Shown here piece by piece: positions 1 through 9,063 of a DNA stretch of 60,980 nt. The DNA is taken from assembly GCA_030699385.1 (NCBI GenBank), contig JAUYMY010000034.1, positions 1 to 60,980 of the forward strand, written 5' to 3'. The notes beneath the pieces are model-generated. The model searched no databases. It saw only the letters and a list, made by a program, of their open reading frames with translations, and was not told where the DNA came from. The stretch is from Methylobacter sp. (GTDB lineage Bacteria > Pseudomonadota > Gammaproteobacteria > Methylococcales > Methylomonadaceae). The translations under genes were made by a program, and so were the position numbers. Each line of letters opens with the position of its first letter. The stretch's first letter is position 1.

Positions 1-2
1 GC

Positions 3-98
3 TGGGAGAAGGCGAATATCCCGTATACGGTAAGAAAAAAGCGCCAGGAATTTTTTAAAAATGAAAGCCAAAAAGAGGGGAAATTAATAGCAGGTTAA
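3..98 (+). other. C-terminal end of an unidentified reading frame cut by the window edge
   Basis: An open frame runs from the window edge to a TAA at 96-98 and encodes about 31 lysine-rich residues ending in GKLIAG. It is in a different frame from the kinase remnant that follows. It may be the tail of a gene that replaced the 5' part of the kinase, or a chance frame. No family is recognisable. Confidence 0.2.
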
Positions 99-231
99 AT
101 CAGTTTTTCGACAGGCTAGACTCGGCCTCATTGATGACGAGAGCGGCGTAGTAGTCCTCAGTTCCATCGTCGACATCACCGAGCGTAAGAGAGCCAGTGA
201 CAAGCTAAAACAGGCCCTTAACGAGAAAGAA

Positions 232-828
232 ATGCTGCTTAAGGAAGTCTATCACCGGGTAAAAAACAATCTTCAGGTCGTGTCGAGCCTGATCAACCTC
301 CAGGCCAAAAATGTCAAACACGAAGAGACGGCGGCCCTGCTCAAGCAAAGCGCCGATCGCGTCAAAGCCATGGCTTTAATACATGAAAAACTCTACCAGT
401 CGAAGGATTTGACCAGAATCGATTTCAACGAATATATTCGCAGCCTGGTCGACCATCTGCTGTTCGGCTACGGAGCTCCGCCCGGCAAGATCAATTTAAA
501 CATAAAAATCGACAACATATTTCTCGATGTCGATACCGCAATTCCTTGCGGACTCATCATTAATGAATTGCTGTCCAACGCCCTTAAACATGCGTTTCCA
601 GATGATCGACACGGCGAAATCAGCATCAGCTTCACACAGGATCAGGGCGAGTTCATCCTGATAATCGCCGATAACGGTATCGGCTTTCCGCCCGGCCTGG
701 ATTTTAAAAACAGCAGTTCGCTGGGCCTGCAGCTGGTCGCCACATTGACCAATCAACTCATGGGACGCATGACTCTGGACCCGGCCGATGGGTCTGTATT
801 TACCTTGCGTTTTGCCATTACCTCTTAA
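232..828 (+). CDS. Sensor histidine kinase, HisKA_2 plus HATPase_c; 5' part lost
   Basis: Phosphodonor module of a two-component system. The His box EVYHRVKNNLQ (His8 from the ATG at 232) is typical of the HisKA_2 family. It is followed by an ATPase domain with N box IINELLSNALKH, G1 box ADNGIGFP and a later SLGLQLV segment. In-frame codons upstream of 232 encode a PAS tail (VVVLSSIVDITERK), but stops at 85-90 and 31-33 interrupt that frame. The usual N-terminal sensor is therefore missing: either a 5'-truncated pseudogene or a short kinase restarted at 232. A response regulator protein begins 16 bases downstream, so the two were probably cognate partners. The domain call is firm; whether the gene works is not. 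Confidence 0.7.
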   Translation: MLLKEVYHRVKNNLQVVSSLINLQAKNVKHEETAALLKQSADRVKAMALIHEKLYQSKDLTRIDFNEYIRSLVDHLLFGYGAPPGKINLNIKIDNIFLDVDTAIPCGLIINELLSNALKHAFPDDRHGEISISFTQDQGEFILIIADNGIGFPPGLDFKNSSSLGLQLVATLTNQLMGRMTLDPADGSVFTLRFAITS

Positions 829-844
829 CCGGGAAGAACATACT

Positions 845-3295
845 ATGTTAGCCAGCAAAATTATGATCGTCGAAGACGAAGGCATTATTGCGATGGATAT
901 TCGCAGCCAATTGGAAGGTTTCGGCTATGAGGTGGTCGCGACCGCTTTTTCGGGCGGACAGGCCATTTCCCTGGCAAACCAGCATAAGCCCGAGCTGGTG
1001 ATTATGGACATCGTGCTTAAAGGGGAAATGGACGGCATCAGCGCGGCTCAGGCGATAACGGAATCGTTGCATATTCCGATAATTTTTCTCACTGCTTACA
1101 GCGATCCCGCCACCTTGTTACGCGCGAAAGCCACAGGCGCTTACGGCTATTTAATCAAGCCATTTCGCCCGGATGAACTGCACGCCTCTATCGAAGTCGC
1201 GCTGTATAAGCACCAGCTGGAACGAAAGCTGAAGGACAGTGAGCAATGGTTTGCCCGAACGCTGCACTGCATCAGCGATGCGGTCATTGCAACCGATGCC
1301 GGGGGTAATATCCAGTTTATGAATCCGGTAGCGGAAGCTGCGACCGGCTGGCGGCAGGAAGAAGCCAAAGGCAGGCCCGTCAACGAATTGATGACGCTCC
1401 TGGCCGAGTCGGATCGTACGATTGTCGAAAACCCGATCCCGAAGGCATTAAAGAGTCACGCCGTTACCGGCATGGATTGCGCCGTATTACTGGTCTCCAA
1501 ATCCGGCGAAGAACGCCCCATTGATGACGGCGCCGCGCCTATCCTTGATGAAGACGAGACCTTGCTGGGCGCGGTTTTGGTGTTTCGTGACATCACCGAG
1601 CGCCGCCAGATGGAAACCTCGCTTCGAAACAGCGAAGAACGCTTCCATAGCGCGTTCGACCTTGCCGCGATCGGCATGGCATTGGTAGCCGTTGACGGTG
1701 GTTTTTTACAGGTTAACAGCGTACTTTGCAACATACTCGGTTATCCGGAGGAAGAGTTATTGAAAGCCAATCTGCGCATGTTCACCAATGGCGACAAGCA
1801 CAACAAAGTGCTTGACTGGCATATGCACCAATTATTGGCCGACGAGCTGCCCACGTTCCAAATCGAGGTGGATTGCAGTCATAAAATCGCAGGCAAACGG
1901 GTCTGGGTTCTGCTGAGCGCATCGTTGGTGCGCAACATGGCCAACCAACCGCTGTATTTCATTATCCAATTTCAGGATATTACCGACCGTAAGTTCGCCG
2001 AACAACAATTGGTCTACATCGCCAACCATGATCCGTTAACCGGACTTTTAAATCGCTCGCAATTCCATAACAGCTTCATCCAGACACTGGCTTCAGCCCA
2101 ACGCTATGAAGCCAAACTGGCCCTGATGCTGCTCGATCTGGATCGCTTCAAATTGATCAACGATACCCTGGGGCACCGGCTGGGCGATATATTGTTGCAG
2201 GAAGTCAGTCTGCGTTTAAAAACCTCGGTTCGCACTCAGGATGTTCTGGCGCGACTGGGAGGGGATGAGTTTGTCGTGCTGCTAAGCGGCATCAATTCTA
2301 TCGACGATATTGCCAGACTTGCGCAAAAAACCATCGACATGCTGATGCAACCGTTTACCATCGAAGGCAACGATATTGTGATCACTGCCAGTATCGGGAT
2401 CAGTGTTTACCCTGATGACGGTGACAACAGCCAGCTCCTGCTGACGCATGCCGATACCGCCATGTATCTGGCCAAGGCGCGCGGCAAAAACAATTTTCAG
2501 TTTTATACAGCGGAAATGACGGCAAGCTCGCATGAGCGCATGATCATCGAGCGGGGTCTGCGTCATGCCATAATCAATAATGAACTCAGGCTCCACTATC
2601 AGCCCCAGGTCGATCCGGTCAGCGGTCTCGTAGTCAGTGTCGAAGCGCTGGTACGCTGGCAACATCCTGAATGGGGCCTCGTCAGTCCCGACCGTTTTAT
2701 TACGGTGGCCGAAGAAACCGGGTTAATCGTCCCGATCGGAATTTGGGTGTTGCGCACTGCTTGCCTGCAAGCCAAGGCGTGGCAAGACAACGATGGCCCA
2801 ACCACCGAGGTGGCGGTGAACTTGTCGCCGCGCCAATTTCTTGAAAAAGATCTATTTCAAATCATTAAACAGGTGCTGATCGAAACCGGCCTTAGTCCTT
2901 CTTCACTGGAACTTGAAATCACCGAGTCGGCTGTTATGCAGGACCCGGAGAAAACGCTTTTTGTTTTACAGCAGCTGCATGAGCTGGGGGTAAGGCTTAG
3001 CATTGATGATTTCGGAACGGGATATTCCAGTTTGACCTATCTTCGGCGATTCCCGGTACACAGCGTTAAAATTGACCGTTCTTTTGTCATGGATTTACCA
3101 CACGACGAAGGCAGCAAGACGCTGGTGCTGGCGATCATCGCGCTGGCCCATGAACTTAAACTGTGTGTCGTTGCCGAAGGCGTGGAAACTGAAGATCAAT
3201 TGGCCTTTCTTAAATCTCATCAATGCGATTTATTGCAGGGTTATATCTATAGTCGGCCTGTTACCGCAAAACAACTTGAAACAGAGAGTTGTTGA
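845..3295 (+). CDS. Response regulator with PAS-PAS-GGDEF-EAL output (c-di-GMP turnover)
   Basis: An 816-residue cytoplasmic protein that probably makes or breaks cyclic di-GMP in response to phosphorylation. A receiver domain occupies about residues 1-120, with phosphoacceptor Asp55 in IMDIVLKGEMDG. Two PAS domains follow (about 130-270 and 275-400, each ending in DIT-R). Then comes GGDEF with an intact GGDEF motif near 471-475, and EAL beginning with EALVRWQHPEWG near 600 and containing DDFGTGYSS. I chose the ATG at 845 because it starts MLASKIMIVEDE with a GGAAG-type ribosome site upstream; the frame is open further 5'. It follows the broken HisKA_2 kinase by 16 bases. Both catalytic signatures look intact, so net activity cannot be told from sequence. 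Confidence 0.9.
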   Translation: MLASKIMIVEDEGIIAMDIRSQLEGFGYEVVATAFSGGQAISLANQHKPELVIMDIVLKGEMDGISAAQAITESLHIPIIFLTAYSDPATLLRAKATGAYGYLIKPFRPDELHASIEVALYKHQLERKLKDSEQWFARTLHCISDAVIATDAGGNIQFMNPVAEAATGWRQEEAKGRPVNELMTLLAESDRTIVENPIPKALKSHAVTGMDCAVLLVSKSGEERPIDDGAAPILDEDETLLGAVLVFRDITERRQMETSLRNSEERFHSAFDLAAIGMALVAVDGGFLQVNSVLCNILGYPEEELLKANLRMFTNGDKHNKVLDWHMHQLLADELPTFQIEVDCSHKIAGKRVWVLLSASLVRNMANQPLYFIIQFQDITDRKFAEQQLVYIANHDPLTGLLNRSQFHNSFIQTLASAQRYEAKLALMLLDLDRFKLINDTLGHRLGDILLQEVSLRLKTSVRTQDVLARLGGDEFVVLLSGINSIDDIARLAQKTIDMLMQPFTIEGNDIVITASIGISVYPDDGDNSQLLLTHADTAMYLAKARGKNNFQFYTAEMTASSHERMIIERGLRHAIINNELRLHYQPQVDPVSGLVVSVEALVRWQHPEWGLVSPDRFITVAEETGLIVPIGIWVLRTACLQAKAWQDNDGPTTEVAVNLSPRQFLEKDLFQIIKQVLIETGLSPSSLELEITESAVMQDPEKTLFVLQQLHELGVRLSIDDFGTGYSSLTYLRRFPVHSVKIDRSFVMDLPHDEGSKTLVLAIIALAHELKLCVVAEGVETEDQLAFLKSHQCDLLQGYIYSRPVTAKQLETESC

Positions 3296-3616
3296 CATCC
3301 TCCCACAGCACAGGCAGCTTAGAAACACAATAAAGTCAAATCCCCTCGCGATTGGTCTTATTCGACTTTCCATCGTTGGGTAAAACGTGGCGTGTATAAC
3401 CCTGATTGGGTTATACATTAAAAAACCACTAGATTTTTTGGATATAAATTCGACAACAGGGTGGTTAAAAACGAACATAACCATGAACCGGGAGCAATAG
3501 TGCGTAAGCAAAGCCCTGCTTTTGTATAGGATTATGCGGGAATTTATTGTATTCAGCTCAACTCATGAGCCTGTTTTGATTGCTACAATCGTTTCTTTTG
3601 ATGAGGTGGCTAAGAT
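3296..3616. other. Gene-free spacer with one strong hairpin
   Basis: No credible gene. The notable element is a perfect inverted repeat at 3393-3417 (tgtataaccc, 5-base loop, gggttataca). It has no T-run directly after it on either strand, so it is not a standard terminator. The rest is AT-rich and lacks recognisable sites. Confidence 0.5.
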
Positions 3617-3875
3617 ATGTCAGTAATGACTGCTAATGATTTAAAGCGTGGTGGTGTTTCAGGTATTAAAAAAACGGCAGAGAGTGATGAGCATGAAGTT
3701 TTAGTTGATGTTAGCGGAAAACAAAATATGTTGTTTTAGATGCAGAAGCATTTAATATTACAAGGAATATCAGTTAGAAAAAGCGCATCACGAAGCGAAG
3801 GGTGATTATCGTGTTATTGATGATGCAGATAACTTTACTAAGCAATTAAGGCGCGAAATTAACTATGACGTTTAA
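3617..3875 (+). pseudogene. Decayed Phd/YefM-type antitoxin gene with two 1-base deletions
   Basis: The ATG at 3617 gives MSVMTANDLKRGGVSGIKKT and then VDVSGKQ, a layout typical of Phd/YefM-like antitoxins. The frame then breaks at the AAAA run near 3724 and again near 3760. Restoring one base at each place gives KYVVLDAEAFNYYKEYQ and a tail ending REINYDV with TAA at 3873-3875. The ATG of the putative toxin overlaps the tail at 3865, as usual for such pairs. I infer two inactivating frameshifts; sequencing errors at short homopolymers are the alternative. Confidence 0.6.
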
Positions 3876-3969
3876 TATTATTCGGCCTAAATCATCTATT
3901 AAACGAGAAATAAACTTTTTTGAAAGGTTGGTGGGCACATGCTGTTCGTGCCCACACGATGCGGCTTAA
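3865..3969 (+). pseudogene. Truncated toxin gene following the decayed antitoxin
   Basis: The frame starts MTFNIIRPKSSIKREINFF, overlapping the antitoxin remnant by 11 bases, and stops after 34 codons. Only the first 20 or so residues look like a toxin start (RelE/ParE-like N termini are similar). The rest is replaced by sequence containing an 8-bp inverted repeat, gtgggcac/gtgcccac, at 3931-3955. The position next to the antitoxin is the main argument; the family is uncertain. Confidence 0.45.
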
Positions 3970-3975
3970 TCTATT

Positions 3976-4290
3976 TTAAACTTCAAACTCAGAACGGTCA
4001 TGGCCTGAGCTTAACAATTCCTGCATCCATTTTGGCATCATGCCGCGACCTTTCCAGGTTTTTTCAGGATCATCAGGGTGACGATATTTAATGGCAACCT
4101 CTGCACCTTTGCGGGTAACTTTCTTATTGCCTTCATGAATGTCTACAGTAGCGCCAATAGAAGCTGCTAACTCTTTAATTTGCGCTATAACTTCTCTATG
4201 TTTAGAAACCTGTTTGTTTTTTAATGCTTTTTGTGCATTTTCAATAACAACTTGTAACTCATCTTCAGATAGCCCATGAAACTCAGTCAT
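3976..4290 (-). CDS. hns: H-NS family nucleoid-structuring protein
   Basis: A 104-residue DNA-binding protein of the H-NS type, which coats AT-rich DNA and silences transferred genes. The N-terminal half (1-55) is helical and charged, fitting the oligomerisation domain. The C-terminal half carries the family signature YRHPDDPEKTWKGRGMMPKW (about 69-88). The DNA-contact core, usually (Q/R)-G-R, reads Arg82-Gly83-Met84 here, so the last arginine is missing. It is transcribed alone, toward the decayed toxin-antitoxin pair; 700 bases of AT-rich DNA lie upstream. Family identity is secure; altered DNA affinity is an inference. Confidence 0.85.
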   Translation of the reverse strand: MTEFHGLSEDELQVVIENAQKALKNKQVSKHREVIAQIKELAASIGATVDIHEGNKKVTRKGAEVAIKYRHPDDPEKTWKGRGMMPKWMQELLSSGHDRSEFEV

Positions 4291-5016
4291 TTTTAATCCT
4301 TATAATAAAAAAACAGTGCCGTAGTATATCACTAATATTTATACAATAAAATATTATTAGTTAATAACAGGCACACCTGTCCATTTTATTAACAAATTTT
4401 CTACATTTCTCTGTAGATATTTTGTAGCCATCATTGCGTAAACAGGTAAAACATACTCGTTCATTTTATGTAACTACTCGGCGAAAAGAAAAATAGAACA
4501 TGGATGCCAACCGCAGGTTGCTTTAGGCTAAACTGATTAAAGTACAGCCTATTTTAAAAAATCTGTGTTCCATTTAATCATTTTTAGCCGTCTCCAAGCA
4601 TTTACCGTTTTATTAGGCGTAAATACGTATCTAAAATACCCGAAGCCGCATAAGGATATGAAGAAACTAATGATCTGCTTATTTTTCGTAAGAAAACAAA
4701 AATATTATAATGGAACATATAAACACGCTATTTCTTGCTTGCGTTAACCAATCGACTCAAGGTCTTTACCCCGAATTTACTTACAAAACACAGCCACTCA
4801 TTTAAACCAGTAATAGCCGGTATTTTTAACGGGTAAACACCGTCAAATTAATATAAAAACCTTGCAACAATGCGGTTAAGGATGTGGCCGGCCATGACTC
4901 CCGCAACTAAGCCAATCAATGCATATTTTAGTCAGCGAAACCGTTAAACCTTGGTAACATATTGTTCAAGAGCTCAACCAAGACAACATCCTTGCCGAAT
5001 ACACTGGACATTTATA
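4291..5016. other. AT-rich intergenic region between hns and sucA
   Basis: Apart from a miniature element at 4470-4605, this stretch holds no gene I can support. It must contain the promoters of hns (leftward) and sucA (rightward). No clear -35/-10 pair stands out. Confidence 0.5.
4470..4605 (+). mobile_element. Miniature element, GTAACT family, copy 1 (degenerate)
   Basis: Begins gtaactactcggcgaaaag and shares its interior (attaaagtacagcctatttta, then tgttccatttaatc) with the copies at 16421 and 20986, in the same orientation. The right end is decayed (aagcatttac). Flanking 8-mers are cattttat (4462-4469) and cgttttat (4606-4613), matching at 7 of 8, which fits an old target-site duplication. 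It encodes no protein. Confidence 0.65.
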
Positions 5017-7845
5017 ATGAGTAAGCTGCTTAAAATTTTTCAAGATTCTTCCTCTCTCTATGGCAGCAACGCCAGCTTTATTGAAAATTTATACGAACGC
5101 TTCCTTGAAGACCCCGACTCGGTCGAACCCAGCTGGCAACAAAAATTCAACGAAATCCATCGCGGCGCCGATTTTGAAACGCCACACAGTCCGGTTATCG
5201 AGCGCTTTGCCCAACTCGGCCTTAAATCCCAAGGCAGGCTAGCCAAATTACAGGGCTTTACCGAAGAGAGCGTGAAAAAACAATCGGCAGTTGCCCGATT
5301 GATTAACCATTACCGGGTGCGCGGCCATCAGATTGCGGCCAATAATCCACTGGGCCAAAACCTGCCGCCACCGCCCGACATGGACCCTTCGTATTACGGA
5401 CTGTCCGAGCCGGATATGGATACGCTGTTCGACACCGGCGCGCTGTACGGTAATGACCGGCTGCCTTTACGCGATATTATTGCCAATCTGCAAGAAATTT
5501 ACTGCGGCAGTATCGGCTCGGAATATATGCACATTGTCGATACTCAAATCAGGCGCTGGATTATCAACCGACTGGAAAGCTCCAAATCCAACTTAAAACT
5601 GGAACCCGAACAAAAACACTGGCTGCTTAAATTACTGACCGCAGCTGAAGGCATAGAACACCATTTGCACAATCGCTTTGTCGGCCAAAAACGTTTTTCG
5701 CTGGAAGGCGGCGAATCGCTGATTCCAATTCTGGACGAATTAATCCAGGGCTTTGGCAGTAAAGGCGTTGCTGAAATTGTCATCGGCATGGCGCATCGCG
5801 GCCGCTTAAATGTGTTAATCAATACCTTAGGCAAAAGCCCGGCTAACCTGTTTAATGAATTTGCCGGCACTTCACCGCTGTCACCGGGCGTCAGTACCGG
5901 CGATGTCAAATATCACATGGGCTTTTCCTCTGATCTGAGCACACCCGGCGGCCCGGTGCATTTGACTTTAGCTTTTAACCCGTCGCATCTGGAAATTATT
6001 AATCCGGTGGTTGAAGGCTCGGTCAGGGCGCGCCAGGACAGGACAGAAAAAAACGGCAAAAACACCGTCATCCCGATACTGATACACGGCGATGCCGCCT
6101 TTTCCGGGCAAGGCATCATCATGGAAACGCTGAATATGTCGCAAACCCGCGCATTTTCGACCGGCGGAACCGTGCATATTGTGATCAACAACCAAATCGG
6201 CTTTACCACCAGCAACCCGCAGGATGCGCGCTCGACGCTGTATTGCACCGATGTTGCCAGCATGATTCAGGCGCCGGTTTTTCATGTCAATGGCGATGAT
6301 CCTGAGGCGGTTATTTTTGTCACCAAATTGGCGCTGGACTATCGCATGACCTTTAATAAGGATGTGGTCATCGACCTTATTTGCTACCGCAGGCTGGGTC
6401 ACAATGAAGCGGACGAACCGTCGACCACGCAGCCGTTGATGTATAAAAAGATTCGTAAGCTCAAGAGCACCCGAAAACTGTACGCGGAAAAACTCATTCA
6501 AGAAAAACTGCTCACCGAGGAACAGGCTGCCGCGCTGGAAGCGGATTACCAACAAAAACTGGATGCCGGCGAAGTGGTATCGCGGCCGATTCTGACCGAT
6601 GGCCCTTATCCCTTTACCAATCAATGGAATCAGTTTCTCGATAGCGACTGGACTTCGCCCTGCAACACGGGGGTTTCAATAGATCGCCTGCGTTTTTGCA
6701 ATGACAGAATGCAGCGCCTGCCGGTCGGTTTCGAGCTGCATCCGCGCGTCGCCAAAGTCATGGAAAACCGCCGTAAAATGGCGGCGGGCGGTATGCCGCT
6801 GGACTGGGGCTTTGCCGAAAACATGGCTTATGCCACGCTGCTGATGGAAAAATATCACGTTCGCCTAACCGGCCAGGATGTGGGACGCGGCACTTTTGTG
6901 CATCGCCATGCGGTATTTCATAATCAGCTCAACAACAAAACCTACCGGCCGCTTAAACATCTGGACAAAAACCAGGGCAAGGTGCAGATTTATGACTCCT
7001 TGCTGTCCGAAGCCGGGGTATTAGGTTTCGAGTACGGCTACAGCACCACCATGCCCAATACGTTGGTTATCTGGGAGGCGCAATTTGGCGATTTCGCCAA
7101 TGGCGCGCAAGTGGTTATCGACCAATTTATCAGCTCCGGCGAAACCAAATGGGGGCGACTATGCAATCTGGTGATGCTGCTGCCGCACGGCTTTGAAGGC
7201 CAAGGGCCGGAACATTCCTCGGCACGGCTGGAGCGCTATCTGCAACTGTGCGCCGAACACAATATCCAAGTCTGCACACCGACTACGCCGGCACAAATAT
7301 TCCACTTGTTGCGCCGTCAAATGCTGCGGCCTTACCGCAAGCCGTTGATTGTGATGAGCCCCAAAAGCCTGTTGCGCCATAAGCTGGCGGTATCGACGCT
7401 GGAAGATCTGACCGACGGCGAGTTTCTGTCCGTGATCGGCGAACAAGACGACATCAATCCGAAAAAAGTGACTCGTCTGGTTCTATGCGCCGGCAAAGTC
7501 TATTACGATCTGTTGGAAACGCGGCGCCAAGTCGACGACCTTAAACACGTCGCCATTGCGCGCATTGAGCAACTTTACCCGTTCCCCGACCAGTTGTTTA
7601 AAGCCGAAATCAGCCGATACCCGCAACTGAAAGAATTTGTCTGGTGCCAGGAAGAGCCGCAAAACCAAGGCGCTTGGTATCAATCCAAACATCATTTTAG
7701 CGACAACCTCGACCCTAACATCAGCATGACTTATGCCGGCCGCGAAGCCTCGGCAGCGCCCGCTGTCGGCAATTTTCGTGTCCATATAGAGCAACAAAAA
7801 GCCGTCGTTCACGCCGCCCTTTACGGCAAATCTTCAGGAAAATAA
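5017..7845 (+). CDS. sucA: 2-oxoglutarate dehydrogenase E1 component
   Basis: A 942-residue thiamine diphosphate enzyme that decarboxylates 2-oxoglutarate and passes the succinyl group to E2 lipoate in the TCA cycle. Length matches the family (about 930). The N-terminal helix [19 protein letters not shown], the HRGRLNVL segment, [19 protein letters not shown] and the C-terminal EEPQNQGAW motif are all present. I chose ATG 5017 ([12 protein letters not shown]), since the upstream extension has no family character. sucB starts 2 bases after the stop and lpd follows, giving a three-gene operon. E1 itself shows no sign of decay. Confidence 0.95.
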   Translation: MSKLLKIFQDSSSLYGSNASFIENLYERFLEDPDSVEPSWQQKFNEIHRGADFETPHSPVIERFAQLGLKSQGRLAKLQGFTEESVKKQSAVARLINHYRVRGHQIAANNPLGQNLPPPPDMDPSYYGLSEPDMDTLFDTGALYGNDRLPLRDIIANLQEIYCGSIGSEYMHIVDTQIRRWIINRLESSKSNLKLEPEQKHWLLKLLTAAEGIEHHLHNRFVGQKRFSLEGGESLIPILDELIQGFGSKGVAEIVIGMAHRGRLNVLINTLGKSPANLFNEFAGTSPLSPGVSTGDVKYHMGFSSDLSTPGGPVHLTLAFNPSHLEIINPVVEGSVRARQDRTEKNGKNTVIPILIHGDAAFSGQGIIMETLNMSQTRAFSTGGTVHIVINNQIGFTTSNPQDARSTLYCTDVASMIQAPVFHVNGDDPEAVIFVTKLALDYRMTFNKDVVIDLICYRRLGHNEADEPSTTQPLMYKKIRKLKSTRKLYAEKLIQEKLLTEEQAAALEADYQQKLDAGEVVSRPILTDGPYPFTNQWNQFLDSDWTSPCNTGVSIDRLRFCNDRMQRLPVGFELHPRVAKVMENRRKMAAGGMPLDWGFAENMAYATLLMEKYHVRLTGQDVGRGTFVHRHAVFHNQLNNKTYRPLKHLDKNQGKVQIYDSLLSEAGVLGFEYGYSTTMPNTLVIWEAQFGDFANGAQVVIDQFISSGETKWGRLCNLVMLLPHGFEGQGPEHSSARLERYLQLCAEHNIQVCTPTTPAQIFHLLRRQMLRPYRKPLIVMSPKSLLRHKLAVSTLEDLTDGEFLSVIGEQDDINPKKVTRLVLCAGKVYYDLLETRRQVDDLKHVAIARIEQLYPFPDQLFKAEISRYPQLKEFVWCQEEPQNQGAWYQSKHHFSDNLDPNISMTYAGREASAAPAVGNFRVHIEQQKAVVHAALYGKSSGK

Positions 7846-7847
7846 CA

Positions 7848-9059
7848 ATGAGCATTGAAGTCTTAGTTCCCAACTTACCCGAATCCGTTTCCGATGCCAC
7901 TGTCATCACTTGGCATAAACAGCCCGGCGATAGCGTGATCAAAAACGAAAATCTGGTTGACCTTGAAACCGATAAAGTCGTGCTTGAAGTGCCCGCGCCG
8001 GAATCCGGTATTCTGGGCAACATATTAAAAGAAGATGGCGCCATTGTTATCGCCGGCGAAATACTGGCGCTGATGGAAGCAGGAGAAGTTAGCGCAAGCC
8101 CGAAAGCGGCCAGTGAAGAGCCGGATGAAGTCGAGGCGATACCGCTAAGTCCGTCAGTGCGCCGCTTAATCAGCGAAAATGCACTCGATCCTGCCGCTAT
8201 TAACGGCTCAGGCAAAGATGGCAGACTCACCAAAACCGACGTGCTGGATTATCTGCACAAGAAAAATTTACAAGAAGCACAGCTGATAAAGCCAAACTCA
8301 GTCGTCAAAATCCAACCGCCACCGCCCAAAGAAATCCCCTCCGCGCCGGTGTCAAACCTGCGTCCTGAACAGCGCGTACCGATGACCAGGCTACGCGCCA
8401 AAGTGGCCGAGCGCTTATTGCAAGCACAGCAAAATGCCGCCATGCTGACCACTTTCAATGAAGTCAACATGCAAAATGTCATCGACCTGCGCAATCAGTA
8501 CAAAGAACGTTTCGAGCAAAAACACCATGTCAAACTGGGTTTCATGTCGTTTTTTGTCAAAGCCTCTATCGAAGCCTTGAAACGCTTCCCAGCCATCAAC
8601 GCCTCAATCGACGATAACGACATCATCTACCACGGCTATTACGACATCGGCATCGCCGTCAGCACCGAACGCGGCCTGATCGTGCCGGTGTTGCGCGACG
8701 CCGATCAACTCGATTTTGCCGGTATCGAACAAAGCATCGTCGATTTCGGCGCAAAAACCCGCTCCGGCAGCTTGACTTACGATGACCTGAAAGGCGGCAC
8801 TTTCACCATTACCAACGGCGGCATTTTCGGCTCCATGCTGTCAACGCCGATACTCAACCCGCCGCAATGCGCGATTTTGGGTATGCATGCCATCAAGGAA
8901 CGTGCCGTAGTTGAAAACGGCCAGATTGTGATACGGCCTATCATGTATTTGGCCTTATCCTACGATCATCGTCTGGTTGATGGCCGCGAAGCCGTACAAT
9001 TTTTAGTCACCATCAAAGAATGCCTGGAAGCGCCCGCCCACCTCTTACTGAATATATAA
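7848..9059 (+). CDS. sucB: Dihydrolipoyllysine succinyltransferase, E2 of 2-oxoglutarate dehydrogenase
   Basis: A 403-residue core subunit. The lipoyl domain (1-75) has its lipoylated Lys43 in [11 protein letters not shown]. The peripheral subunit-binding domain (about 113-150) reads [15 protein letters not shown] with [11 protein letters not shown]. The catalytic domain (about 175-403) ends with [11 protein letters not shown], His374 and Asp378 being the expected transferase residues. It sits 2 bases after sucA and 4 bases before the lpd-like gene. All functional residues expected for E2 are present, in contrast to its E3 neighbour. Confidence 0.95.
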   Translation: MSIEVLVPNLPESVSDATVITWHKQPGDSVIKNENLVDLETDKVVLEVPAPESGILGNILKEDGAIVIAGEILALMEAGEVSASPKAASEEPDEVEAIPLSPSVRRLISENALDPAAINGSGKDGRLTKTDVLDYLHKKNLQEAQLIKPNSVVKIQPPPPKEIPSAPVSNLRPEQRVPMTRLRAKVAERLLQAQQNAAMLTTFNEVNMQNVIDLRNQYKERFEQKHHVKLGFMSFFVKASIEALKRFPAINASIDDNDIIYHGYYDIGIAVSTERGLIVPVLRDADQLDFAGIEQSIVDFGAKTRSGSLTYDDLKGGTFTITNGGIFGSMLSTPILNPPQCAILGMHAIKERAVVENGQIVIRPIMYLALSYDHRLVDGREAVQFLVTIKECLEAPAHLLLNI

Positions 9060-9063
9060 AGCC

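Noticed and set aside
3290..3310. ttgacatcctccca after the c-di-GMP gene, resembling an IS200/IS605-type end
   Set aside because: No matching second end, hairpin pair or transposase is present.
3230..3511. Open minus-strand frame over the end of the c-di-GMP gene and the spacer
   Set aside because: No ribosome site, no family character, and it overlaps a clear gene antisense; composition looks random.
4565..4747. 60-codon plus-strand frame before sucA
   Set aside because: Overlaps the miniature element and has no recognisable protein features.
4840..4930. Minus-strand stretch encoding a glycine-rich hydrophobic segment (IGLVAGVMAGHIL)
   Set aside because: The frame is closed by a stop just 5' and has no start; at best a fragment of a small membrane protein gene.
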